11,939 bases of DNA. Origin: CAKQOE01 sp051892195 (GTDB taxonomy: Bacteria > Bacillota > Clostridia > Peptostreptococcales > Anaerovoracaceae). Under the pieces are notes generated by a model. The model was not told the origin of the DNA, searched no databases, and saw only the letters and a program-made list of their open reading frames with translations. The first letter of the stretch is position 1. Every line of letters starts with the position of its first letter. The position numbers and the translations under genes are program-made. Positions 1 to 7,189 of the stretch are shown one piece after another. The stretch covers positions 1 through 11,939 of the forward strand of contig JBJFFZ010000094.1 of assembly GCA_051892195.1 (NCBI GenBank), given 5' to 3'.

Positions 1-149
1 ATTTTAACATGAAATTTTACCATGAAAAAGTAGCAAATCAAACCTCCTGTTCATAAGATAACAGAAGAGTATTGTTTAACATACCGGAAGCAGAAAACGG
101 AACAGCTCTGCTTTTTCTGCCCGGAAAACCTTCAGAGGAGGATGGAAGC

Positions 150-1445
150 ATGAAAGGGACTGTGGTGATCATCGGAGGGGGCTGGTCCGGGGTGGCCGGA
201 GCGGTAAGGGCTGCTCATGCCGGGGCCAGGGTGATTCTTGCAGAGCGGACAGATCTGCTTTTGGGCCTTGGCAACGTCGGCGGAATCATGAGAAATAATG
301 GAAGATTCGTAGCCACAGAAGAAAATATTGCCATGGGAGCAGATGAGCTGTTTGGCATAACGGACCGGCTGGCAAGGCATACCGGAATCGATTTTCCTGG
401 GCACAGGCATGCAAGTCTCTACAACGTGATTCTTGTGGAGCCTGCAGTAAGGCGGCTGCTTCAGGAAATGGGCGTGGAGCTGCGGCTCATGTGCAGAATC
501 ACCGATGTGGACTGGGAGGAAGGCCCGGAAGGAAAAGTGATCCGGCGGGTGATTTCTGCCGATGGAGAGGAGCTTGCAGGCGATGTTTTCCTCGATACCA
601 CCGGCTCCACCGGGCCCATGGGAAACTGCCTGACCTACGGCAACGGCTGCGCCATGTGCATTCTGCGCTGTGCAGCCTTCGGTCCACGGATGAGCGTTAC
701 GAGAAAGCTGGGCCTTGAGGACCTTATGGGCCAGAGAGAGGACGGATCCTACGGAGCCTTCAGCGGCGCCTGCAAGCTGGAGAAAAACTCCCTTTCTCCG
801 GAGATAGTCAGGATCCTGGATACGGAAGGGGTGGCCGTGATCCCTCTGGACCGGGAGCAGATCCACCGGGAGAAGCTGAATATGAAAGTGTGCCAGCAGT
901 ATGCCCTGGATGAATACGCCGAAAACATCATTCTGCTGGATACAGGCTATGCAAAGCTTATGACGCCGTTTTTTCCTCTGCATCAGCTTCGCAGCGTACC
1001 GGGCTTTGAAAACGCGCGCTATGTGGATCCTTATGCAGGCGGAAAAGGAAACTCCATCCGCTATCTTTCCGTTGCAGAGCGAAGGGATGATATGTCTGTG
1101 ATCGGAGCAGCAAATCTTTTTTGCGGAGGGGAAAAATCAGGCCTGTTCGTAGGGCATACCGAGGCCATTACCACTGGAAGCCTTGCAGGCTACAATGCAG
1201 TCCGCAGGATTCTGGGTCTGCCGGGGGAAACCCTTCCTCAGGGCCTTGCCACAGGGGATCTCATCGCCTTCGCAAACCGTCAGATGAAGCGGAAAGAGGG
1301 AATGATGACCCGGTATACCTTTGCAGGTGCAGAATACTTTGAACGGATGAAACAGAAGGGCCTGTACACCACGGATGTGGAAAAAATCCGTAAACGGGTG
1401 AAGGAATGCGGCGTTGAAGGAATGTATAAGGAAAAGCTCTTATAG
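150..1445 (+). CDS. FAD-dependent oxidoreductase (FAD_oxidored / GidA-like fold), 431 aa
   Basis: The protein opens with a beta strand and dinucleotide-binding loop (VVIIGGGWSG, residues 5-14) followed by an acidic strand end (ILAER), a classic FAD Rossmann fold. A second FAD-contact region lies near residue 325 (FCGGEKSGLFVGHTEA), with a helix TGSLAGYNAVR; this arrangement recalls the C-terminus of GidA/TrmFO-type flavoproteins. A cysteine-rich stretch at residues 160-174 (C160, C167, C170, C174), plus C208, could bind a metal or Fe-S cluster, but no canonical ferredoxin motif is present. Substrate and reaction are unknown. I chose ATG 150 because AGAGGAGG (134-141) sits 8 nt upstream; an in-frame TTG at 72 would add 26 residues that do not look like part of the fold and has no ribosome binding site. 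It converges on the folate gene, and no obvious promoter is visible in the 149 bases upstream. Family level fairly sure, specific role not. Confidence 0.8.
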   Translation: MKGTVVIIGGGWSGVAGAVRAAHAGARVILAERTDLLLGLGNVGGIMRNNGRFVATEENIAMGADELFGITDRLARHTGIDFPGHRHASLYNVILVEPAVRRLLQEMGVELRLMCRITDVDWEEGPEGKVIRRVISADGEELAGDVFLDTTGSTGPMGNCLTYGNGCAMCILRCAAFGPRMSVTRKLGLEDLMGQREDGSYGAFSGACKLEKNSLSPEIVRILDTEGVAVIPLDREQIHREKLNMKVCQQYALDEYAENIILLDTGYAKLMTPFFPLHQLRSVPGFENARYVDPYAGGKGNSIRYLSVAERRDDMSVIGAANLFCGGEKSGLFVGHTEAITTGSLAGYNAVRRILGLPGETLPQGLATGDLIAFANRQMKRKEGMMTRYTFAGAEYFERMKQKGLYTTDVEKIRKRVKECGVEGMYKEKLL

Positions 1446-1452
1446 CTATTGT

Positions 1453-1480
1453 CTGCGCCGGATGCCGTCATCCGGCGCAG
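1453..1480. terminator. 12-bp perfect hairpin between convergent genes
   Basis: CTGCGCCGGATG (1453-1464) pairs perfectly with CATCCGGCGCAG (1469-1480) around a 4-nt loop. It lies 7 bases after the oxidoreductase stop and 7 bases before the end of the folate gene on the other strand, where a bidirectional terminator is expected. Neither side has a T tract, so it may act as an RNA 3'-end stabiliser or a Rho-assisted stop rather than a classic intrinsic terminator. Confidence 0.45.
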
Positions 1481-1487
1481 GTTCCCG

Positions 1488-2114
1488 TCAGCGGGCGGCC
1501 CGAATCATTTTCCCCTGGTGCAGAAGATACCTGCAGGCAACATCTCCGGGCTCCGCAGGGATTTCGCCGGTAAGCTGAAAGTCATACGCCAGTGCTGCCG
1601 TCACCGGCAGAAAGGAAGGATCGGACAGAAACCGGTCGTAGCAGCCCTTTCCGAATCCGATCCGGTTGCCCGCAGGGTCAAAGGCAACGCCCGGCATGAG
1701 AATCACATCGATGTCAGAGACATGGGCTTTTTGGTGGATTCTGAAATCCGGCTCCGGAATTCCCAGAGGAGAAGGCTTCAGCTGATCCGGATCCTCTACA
1801 ATAAAGGCTGTGATCTGAAACTGCGGATCAGTGTACGGAAGAACCAGGCGGAAGCCCTCGTCTATAATACGCCTGTTCAGGCGGCGGGTTGGAAATTCGT
1901 TTCGAAATGACATATAGGACATGACCGTAAGGGGACGGCAGGAGCCGTCGTCGCACAAAAGTCTTTCGCTGCATTCTGTATGGATCTGACGGAGAAATGA
2001 CAGGATCACCGGAAGGCTTTCTTTTTCTGTGCGGGAAATATATTCTTCTGCAAGGGCATCTCTTGTCTGAAGCATGGCGGTGCGGATTTCGTTCTTTCTC
2101 TTTCTTTTGTCCAT
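1488..2114 (-). CDS. fau: 5-formyltetrahydrofolate cyclo-ligase (5,10-methenyltetrahydrofolate synthetase), 208 aa
   Basis: This enzyme uses ATP to convert 5-formyl-tetrahydrofolate to 5,10-methenyl-tetrahydrofolate in the cytoplasm, recycling a dead-end folate. The family fingerprint is clear: an N-terminal basic helix (KRKNEIRTAM), the YMSFRNEFPT segment (66-76) matching the substrate-binding Y-x-S-x-x-x-E-x-x-T pattern, LPYTD near residue 92, PLGIPEP (116-122), and the phosphate-binding signature at residues 141-163 with GNRIGFGKGCYDRFL. Length is close to the usual 180-200. The C-terminal motif is degenerate: where relatives usually have E-x-HD this has EPGD (188-191), and the following segment is atypical. 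The ATG at 2114 has AAGGAG about 8 nt upstream on the minus strand. A poor promoter (TTAACA, 15-nt spacer, TATACT) may lie near 2150-2180 on this strand. It is divergent from ftsE. Confidence 0.93.
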   Translation of the reverse strand: MDKRKRKNEIRTAMLQTRDALAEEYISRTEKESLPVILSFLRQIHTECSERLLCDDGSCRPLTVMSYMSFRNEFPTRRLNRRIIDEGFRLVLPYTDPQFQITAFIVEDPDQLKPSPLGIPEPDFRIHQKAHVSDIDVILMPGVAFDPAGNRIGFGKGCYDRFLSDPSFLPVTAALAYDFQLTGEIPAEPGDVACRYLLHQGKMIRAAR

Positions 2115-2159
2115 TTTCTGGCTCCTTCACACAATCATCAAAAATGCATAGTATATTGT

Positions 2160-2173
2160 ACATGAAATCATGT
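2160..2173. promoter_or_regulatory. 14-bp palindrome in a divergent intergenic region
   Basis: ACATGA-AA-TCATGT is a perfect 6-2-6 inverted repeat. It lies 15 bp upstream of the ftsE -35 hexamer and about 45 bp upstream of the folate gene on the other strand, so one bound protein could affect both. No regulator is identified; an AT-rich palindrome this short can arise by chance. Confidence 0.3.
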
Positions 2174-2187
2174 TAAGACGGAATGAT

Positions 2188-2216
2188 TTGTATTTCAATG
2201 GTTTTTGGATTATAAT
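2188..2216 (+). promoter_or_regulatory. Housekeeping sigma promoter for the ftsEX operon
   Basis: TTGTAT (2188-2193), a 17-bp spacer and a consensus TATAAT (2211-2216). Transcription would start near 2223 and leave about 140 nt of untranslated leader before ftsE. Confidence 0.75.
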
Positions 2217-2240
2217 GTTTAAGGGTGTGTCTTCGGGGAA

Positions 2241-2329
2241 GCAGCACAGGCCGCTGAAAAGCACAGGGTCTCTGCTGCAGGACCGCCGTAAAAGGGGAGT
2301 GATCCGTCAGAGGATGCCGGCTTCCCTTT
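2241..2329 (+). promoter_or_regulatory. Structured 5' leader of ftsE
   Basis: Two hairpins can be drawn in the leader. The first pairs GCAGCA (2241-2246) with TGCTGC (2273-2278), continuing past one mismatch with a further AG/CT. The second pairs AAAGGGGAG (2291-2299) with CTTCCCTTT (2321-2329) using one G-U pair, enclosing ATCC (2302-2305)/GGAT (2312-2315). No T tract follows, so this is not an ordinary attenuator. It does not match any riboswitch class I recognise. Confidence 0.4.
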
Positions 2330-2363
2330 CGAGATGTAGATGAAAAAACAGAAAGGATAATTG

Positions 2364-3254
2364 ATGATTCAGTTAAAAAACGTCTCCAAGCGTTACGGGG
2401 ACAATTTCGGTCTTTCTGATATCAGTATAAAGATCCGTGACGGAGAGTTTGTATTTCTGGTGGGCCCCAGCGGCGCCGGAAAATCAACCTTTATTAAGCT
2501 GATCCTGAAGGAGATTGAGCCGGACGAGGGCTCCATCTATTTTGATGATATGGAGGTGAACTCCATGTCCAACCGTCTGGTTCCCATGTACCGGAGAAAT
2601 ATCGGGATCGTGTTTCAGGATTTCAGGCTTCTGGAGAAGAAAACCGTGTATGAAAATGTTGCCTTTGCCATGGAGGCCGTGCATCAGAAGCGCAAGCTCA
2701 TAAAAAAACAGGTGCCGCACATTCTGAAGCTTGTAGGAATCAGTGAAAAGTCCGACCGGTATCCTCATGAGCTTTCCGGAGGGGAGCAGCAGCGTGTGGC
2801 CATTGCAAGGGCCATTGTGAACAATCCGAAGGTTCTGATTGCGGACGAGCCTACGGGAAACCTGGATCCTGAAAAATCCTGGGAGATCATGAACCTTCTG
2901 AACCAGATCAATCTGCGGGGCACCACCATTGTAATGGTTACCCATGAAAAGGATATTGTAGACCGCATGGGCAAGCGGGTAATCCAGATCGAAGGAGGAA
3001 GGATCGTCCGGGACGATCAGGCAGGTGCATATATTGAGGATTCCAGGGCGGAGCCTACCGGAACCGAGCTGCTTCGGGCCGAGGCGGCCCGTCTGGAGGC
3101 CAGGGCAAAGGAACGGCGAAGGGAAGAGCGACTGCGGCATCTGGGGATCCGAAAGCATACGGACACAAAGCGGCTGGAAAGGGAGGATCTGATGCAGCAG
3201 GCGTCGGAGCTCCAGGAGCAGGCGGAGGGAAAAGGAGGCGGTCTGTTTGATTAA
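2364..3254 (+). CDS. ftsE: Cell division ATP-binding protein FtsE with long C-terminal extension, 296 aa
   Basis: FtsE is the ATPase of the FtsEX complex, which uses ATP hydrolysis on the cytoplasmic face to switch on cell-wall hydrolases outside. All ABC motifs are intact: Walker A GPSGAGKST (34-42), Q-loop Q85, signature LSGGE (137-141), Walker B VLIADE (157-162), D-loop and H-loop H194. The core ends near residue 220, the usual family length; about 75 further residues follow, rich in Arg, Glu and Ala, likely helical or coiled coil (ARLEARAKERRREERLRHL, then LEREDLMQQASELQEQAE). ATG 2364 is preferred over TTG 2361 because GAAAGGA (2351-2357) is 6 nt from the ATG. The 3' end overlaps the ftsX start by 8 bases, indicating translational coupling. 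Confidence 0.96.
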   Translation: MIQLKNVSKRYGDNFGLSDISIKIRDGEFVFLVGPSGAGKSTFIKLILKEIEPDEGSIYFDDMEVNSMSNRLVPMYRRNIGIVFQDFRLLEKKTVYENVAFAMEAVHQKRKLIKKQVPHILKLVGISEKSDRYPHELSGGEQQRVAIARAIVNNPKVLIADEPTGNLDPEKSWEIMNLLNQINLRGTTIVMVTHEKDIVDRMGKRVIQIEGGRIVRDDQAGAYIEDSRAEPTGTELLRAEAARLEARAKERRREERLRHLGIRKHTDTKRLEREDLMQQASELQEQAEGKGGGLFD

Positions 3255-4140
3255 GTCATTTTTCTATTCATTGAAACAGGCCGTGACTCAGGTTGCAAGA
3301 AATAAAACCATGACGTTCACCTCTCTGTTTTCCATTACAGCCATGCTTCTGATCCTGGGCATGTTCTTTATCCTTGCGGTTAACGTAAATCTCATGACGG
3401 AAAGCGCAAAGGAGCAGTTTGATATGGTGGAGGTCTTTATTCTGGATGAGGCCACAGATGAAGAGGTGTCTGCGATTATAGACAGTGTGGATGCTCTTTC
3501 CTATGTAAAATCCACGGAATATCTGGAAAAAGAAGATGCCATGAAGGAAATGAAGGATCGATGGGGAGAAAACGGCTATCTTCTGGACGGGCTTACGGAA
3601 AATCCGCTGCCCCGTTCCATCCGGATCACCATGAACAACATCGAGGATTCTCAGAAGGTTGTAAATTATGTCAGCCGCTTTGACGGAATTGAAAATGTAA
3701 AATATAACCAGTCCGAGGTCAACAAGATTCTGAAGATTACAAACAGCATTCAGATCGGAGCCCTTGTGATTATCGCATTTCTGATCATCGTATCGGTTGT
3801 GGTGGTATCCAACACAGTAAAGCTGACCGTTCTTGCCAGAGGCAGAGAGATCAGCATTATGAAGTATGTAGGCGCAACCAACTGGTTTATCAGAGGACCG
3901 TTTCTGATCGAAGGAATTATCATCGGCATCATCGCCGCTCTGATTTCTGCAGGGCTGATCTGCGGTCTGTATTCTCTGATTTCCGCTCATGTGACAGAGC
4001 AGATGCTGGTTCTGTTTTCCACAGGGCTTGTACCTGTTTCATTCATGACGTATAACCTGATCGTTATTTTTGTTTCACTGGGAGTCAGCATCGGGGCCAT
4101 GGGAAGCATGATCTCCATGCGCCGGTTCCTTGATACGTAA
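3247..4140 (+). CDS. ftsX: Cell division membrane protein FtsX, 297 aa
   Basis: FtsX is the membrane half of FtsEX and relays ATPase state to a peptidoglycan hydrolase through its outer loop. The sequence has the family topology: a basic cytoplasmic start, a first membrane segment around residues 26-48, an extracellular domain at about 49-166, then three membrane segments near 168-190, 219-245 and 266-290. The conserved REISIMKYVGATNWFIRGPF stretch (200-219), the cytoplasmic coupling region that contacts FtsE, is present, as is the RRFL ending. The start codon is TTG at 3247: AAAGGAGG (3231-3238) lies exactly 8 nt upstream inside ftsE, and the next Met would fall within the first membrane segment. 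The 17-nt gap to the downstream hydrolase supports one operon. Confidence 0.96.
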   Translation: MIKSFFYSLKQAVTQVARNKTMTFTSLFSITAMLLILGMFFILAVNVNLMTESAKEQFDMVEVFILDEATDEEVSAIIDSVDALSYVKSTEYLEKEDAMKEMKDRWGENGYLLDGLTENPLPRSIRITMNNIEDSQKVVNYVSRFDGIENVKYNQSEVNKILKITNSIQIGALVIIAFLIIVSVVVVSNTVKLTVLARGREISIMKYVGATNWFIRGPFLIEGIIIGIIAALISAGLICGLYSLISAHVTEQMLVLFSTGLVPVSFMTYNLIVIFVSLGVSIGAMGSMISMRRFLDT

Positions 4141-4157
4141 AAAGGGGGATGGAATAA

Positions 4158-5300
4158 ATGAAATCATACAGCAGACTGATCTGCTGCTTTCTGGTGATTG
4201 TGCTTGCGGCAGGCTCCTTTTCTGTGTGTGCATGGGGTGCAAGCACCTCACAGCTTTCCAATGTCAAGAATCAGCTGAGCAATGCAAAGAGTCAGCTGAA
4301 GGAAGGGCAGAAGAAGGAAAACCAGCTGGTGGCCCAGATCAACGATCTCAACAGTAAAATCAACACGATTGAAGGGGATATTCAGCAGCTGACCAGGGAT
4401 ATTGCAGCAAAGCAGGAAGAGATCGCCTCAGCCCAGAAAAAGCTGGATGAAACTCAGGAGAAGATGACACAGCAGAACGATGCTCTTAACAAACGGCTGC
4501 GCGTTATGTATATGAACGGAGAGACGGGGACGCTGGAAATCCTTCTGGGGTCTGCAAGTATTGCGGACTTTCTGTCAAATATGGATATGATTCAGAAGAT
4601 TTATGACAACGACATGGAGATTCTGAAGCAGATCAAGCAGCAGTACGAGGATATTGAGCAGCAGAAGAAGAGCCTTGAAACCCTGAAGGCGCAGCTTGAG
4701 GAGGAGCAGGCCTCCCAGGAGGCAAAGCAGAAGGAGCTGGAAGAACAGAAGTCAAGTGTTCAGCAGCTGCAGGCCAAGGTTGCTTCCGACAATGATGCTC
4801 TTGAGGCGCAGATCGATCAGCTCAATGCAGAAGCAGCAGAACTGACGGCACTGCTTCAGGCCCAGCAGAAGAACAACCAGATCAGCTCCAGCACTACTTC
4901 TACATATGGAGGAGGCGCTATGTCGTGGCCGGTTCCGGGGTACAGCACCATCAGCTCACCTTACGGGTACCGTATTCACCCGATTCTGAAAACAAAGAAA
5001 TTCCACTCCGGAATTGATATTCCTGCTCCAAAGGGCACTCCAATCGTTGCCGCCAACGCAGGAACTGTGATTTTCGCCGGAACAAAGAGCGGTTATGGGT
5101 ATTGTATTATGGTAGACCACGGCGGTGGTGTTGTTACGCTGTACGCACACTGCAGCTCGCTGGTTGCTTCAAATGGACAGACAGTAACAAAGGGACAGAC
5201 CATTGCGAAGGTGGGCAGTACCGGTCAGTCTACGGGCAACCACTGTCACTTCGAAGTCCGTATCAATGGTTCCACAACCAATCCGACTTCTTATCTGTAG
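4158..5300 (+). CDS. Secreted coiled-coil M23 (LytM) peptidoglycan endopeptidase, likely FtsEX effector, 380 aa
   Basis: A signal peptide (1-27: basic start, hydrophobic LICCFLVIVLAAGSFSV, small residues AWGA) directs export. Residues 30-240 are a long Gln/Glu/Lys-rich coiled coil in two arms flanking a less charged patch at about 115-150 (MYMNGETGTLEILLGSASIADFLSN in relatives), as in EnvC and PcsB-type proteins. A short Ser/Thr linker leads to an M23 domain (255-380) with all zinc and catalytic residues: H283 and D287 in HSGID, H331 in YAH, H364 in HCHFE. Unlike EnvC, it should therefore cut cross-links itself. Its position 17 nt after ftsX, in the same operon, suggests that FtsEX binds the coiled coil and activates it at the septum; this is inference from EnvC, PcsB and CwlO systems. 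The operon ends at the terminator just downstream. Confidence 0.93.
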   Translation: MKSYSRLICCFLVIVLAAGSFSVCAWGASTSQLSNVKNQLSNAKSQLKEGQKKENQLVAQINDLNSKINTIEGDIQQLTRDIAAKQEEIASAQKKLDETQEKMTQQNDALNKRLRVMYMNGETGTLEILLGSASIADFLSNMDMIQKIYDNDMEILKQIKQQYEDIEQQKKSLETLKAQLEEEQASQEAKQKELEEQKSSVQQLQAKVASDNDALEAQIDQLNAEAAELTALLQAQQKNNQISSSTTSTYGGGAMSWPVPGYSTISSPYGYRIHPILKTKKFHSGIDIPAPKGTPIVAANAGTVIFAGTKSGYGYCIMVDHGGGVVTLYAHCSSLVASNGQTVTKGQTIAKVGSTGQSTGNHCHFEVRINGSTTNPTSYL

Positions 5301-5326
5301 TAACAGAAACGGAACATAAAAACAGG

Positions 5327-5368
5327 AAGCTGCCGCAGACAGAACATGGATCAAGCGGCAGCTTTTTT
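5327..5368 (+). terminator. Intrinsic terminator of the ftsEX-M23 operon
   Basis: AAGCTGCCGC (5327-5336) pairs perfectly with GCGGCAGCTT (5355-5364) over an 18-nt loop, followed by T5363-T5368. It lies between the M23 gene and recJ, so recJ is either read through at low level or has a promoter I cannot identify. Confidence 0.88.
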
Positions 5369-5386
5369 ATAATTAAGGAGGAATCT

Positions 5387-7042
5387 ATGGATCTTTCGGC
5401 AATCTCGCCTGCAGTTCTTCAGATTCTGGCGTCCCGCCAGATTACACAGGCAGAGGATATTGAAGAATTTCTCTCTTCCAGACCAAAGCGGACGTATGAT
5501 CCGTTTCTCATGAAGGGGATGGAAGAAGCGGTGGATATGATCCTTGCATATGCAGAAGACGGAAAGAAAATCTGCATCTACGGCGATTATGATGCAGACG
5601 GGGTGACCTCTGTTTCTCTGATGCTGACCATTCTCGGAGAACTGACTGAGCATACGGATTATTATATCCCCAGCCGTTTTACGGAAGGCTACGGGCTGAA
5701 TAAAGAGGCCATCGATCGGATTGCGCAGCGGGGAACGGATCTGATTATCACAGTGGATAACGGCTGTGTTGCATGCAGCGAAATTGCGTATATTCAGGAA
5801 AAGGGCATGGCAGTGATCGTAACAGACCACCATAATGTAGAGGCTCAGATACCGGACTGCATTATGCTCAATCCCAAGCAGCCGGGAGATCACTATCCGT
5901 TTGCCTGTCTTTGCGGGTGCGGAATCGCCTTTAAGCTTGCGCAGGCTCTGACCAGGCGTGCGGGCATTCCCAAAGCAAAAATGAACGCTCTTCTTGATAT
6001 GGTGGGGATTGCCACCATCGGGGATGTGGTTCCGCTGGTGGATGAAAACAGAACGCTGGTAAAATATGGAATGGATCGGATCCGAAGAAATGAACGGCCG
6101 GGTCTGCAGGGGCTCCTGCAGGAAATTCAGCTGCGTCCGGAAAAGATCAGTTCCTATAACATTGCATTCGGGGTGGTTCCTCATATTAATTCCTGCGGAC
6201 GGATGGAGCATGCGTCTATGGGGGTTCAGCTTCTGACGGCAAAGGACACAGAAAAAATCAGGGAGCTTTCGGAAAAGATGGCTGCTCTGAACCAGCTGCG
6301 GAAAAAGACCCAGGAGGAGATTTATGATGCCGGGGTGGCCTGGGTGGAGGAGCAGCCCGGGGTTCCGGATTTTCTGCTTTATTATGCAGGGGATGCCCAT
6401 GAAGGAGTTACCGGCATTGTGGCAGGAAAGCTGAAGGATCGGTATTACCGTCCTGTAGTGATTCTGACGGATTCCGGGGAGGGCATGGTCAAAGGCACAG
6501 GAAGAAGCATTCCTGGAGTGGATCTTCACCGGCTTTTAAGCAGGTATGGCCATCTGTTTGCGCGGTTCGGGGGGCATGCGGGAGCATGCGGATTTTCCAT
6601 GGATAAGGAGCATCTGGGACTTCTTGACCGGGGACTTCAGGCGGATATGCAGGAGCTTTTGAAGGAGGAACCGGACCTGCTGACAAAGAAGCTTGTTTCG
6701 GATGCTGTGATCGATGCAGATGAGGTCTCCCTTGCCCTGGCACGGGATGTGCAGCGTATGGAGCCCTTTGGGGAGGGAAATCCGAGGCCTGTGTTTCTGA
6801 TCTGCAATACAGGAATCCGGTCTGTACAGCGTATGGGGTCTGCGGGCCAGTACCGCAGACTGCGCTGCATCAGCGCCGGGGGAAATACGTTTGATGCGGT
6901 TTGTTTTGATGATTCTCTGAAGGAAATCGATGAAATCCGCCCGGGAGACCTTGTGGACCTTTATGGAGAAATTGACGAAAACGTGTTTAACGGCCGGTCA
7001 TCGGTTCAGGTGATCCTGCAGGGTGTGCGGTTTCATTCCTGA
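5387..7042 (+). CDS. recJ: Single-stranded-DNA-specific exonuclease RecJ, 551 aa
   Basis: RecJ degrades single-stranded DNA 5' to 3' in recombination and mismatch repair. The DHH phosphoesterase motifs are complete: YGDYDADGVTS (65-75), VDNG (123-126), TDHHN (146-150) and GDVVPL (212-217), giving the metal-binding aspartates and histidines. The DHHA1 domain follows with GTGRS (370-374) and GGHAGACGF (395-403), then a C-terminal OB-like part with PFGEGNPRP (460-468). The length matches the compact E. coli-type form (about 575), without the extra C-terminal domain of Bacillus RecJ. I placed the start at ATG 5387 because AAGGAGG (5375-5381) lies 5 nt upstream; the open frame extends 95 codons further upstream but only through the M23 gene and its terminator. 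Confidence 0.95.
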   Translation: MDLSAISPAVLQILASRQITQAEDIEEFLSSRPKRTYDPFLMKGMEEAVDMILAYAEDGKKICIYGDYDADGVTSVSLMLTILGELTEHTDYYIPSRFTEGYGLNKEAIDRIAQRGTDLIITVDNGCVACSEIAYIQEKGMAVIVTDHHNVEAQIPDCIMLNPKQPGDHYPFACLCGCGIAFKLAQALTRRAGIPKAKMNALLDMVGIATIGDVVPLVDENRTLVKYGMDRIRRNERPGLQGLLQEIQLRPEKISSYNIAFGVVPHINSCGRMEHASMGVQLLTAKDTEKIRELSEKMAALNQLRKKTQEEIYDAGVAWVEEQPGVPDFLLYYAGDAHEGVTGIVAGKLKDRYYRPVVILTDSGEGMVKGTGRSIPGVDLHRLLSRYGHLFARFGGHAGACGFSMDKEHLGLLDRGLQADMQELLKEEPDLLTKKLVSDAVIDADEVSLALARDVQRMEPFGEGNPRPVFLICNTGIRSVQRMGSAGQYRRLRCISAGGNTFDAVCFDDSLKEIDEIRPGDLVDLYGEIDENVFNGRSSVQVILQGVRFHS

Positions 7043-7064
7043 TGGTATTATTTTTTTCTTTCGG

Positions 7065-7093
7065 TTGTGTCATGACAGGGTTTATAGTATAAT
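7065..7093 (+). promoter_or_regulatory. Promoter of yerC
   Basis: TTGTGT (7065-7070), a 17-bp spacer and consensus TATAAT (7088-7093). The -35 is only half matched. Transcription would start near 7100, leaving a leader of about 90 nt that contains four AGTG words between 7107 and 7134. Confidence 0.6.
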
Positions 7094-7099
7094 ACTATA
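7083..7099. promoter_or_regulatory. Perfect 17-bp palindrome covering the yerC -10: candidate operator
   Basis: TATAGTAT-A-ATACTATA is an exact 8-1-8 inverted repeat that contains the whole TATAAT hexamer. A dimeric repressor bound here would block transcription. YerC itself is a TrpR-type dimeric DNA-binding protein, so autoregulation is the simplest reading; that link is inference. Confidence 0.5.
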
Positions 7100-7189
7100 G
7101 CACTTGAGTGTGCGAAAGTGTAAAAGTGCGAGTGCACAAAAGCAGTGTTTTTCAGGTCAGAGGAGTATGGTACCGTCCGGGAGGCAGTA

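Noticed and set aside
1..54. AGGAGG on the minus strand (around 43-48) as the ribosome site of a leftward gene.
   Set aside because: No start codon at suitable spacing gives a frame that can be judged before the window edge.
72..149. A 26-codon upstream extension of the FAD oxidoreductase from TTG 72.
   Set aside because: No ribosome binding site at 72, a good one before ATG 150, and the Rossmann fold begins right after ATG 150.
5368..5373. TATAAT just before recJ as a promoter -10.
   Set aside because: No -35 at the right distance; it lies in the terminator tail and would start the RNA at the recJ start codon.
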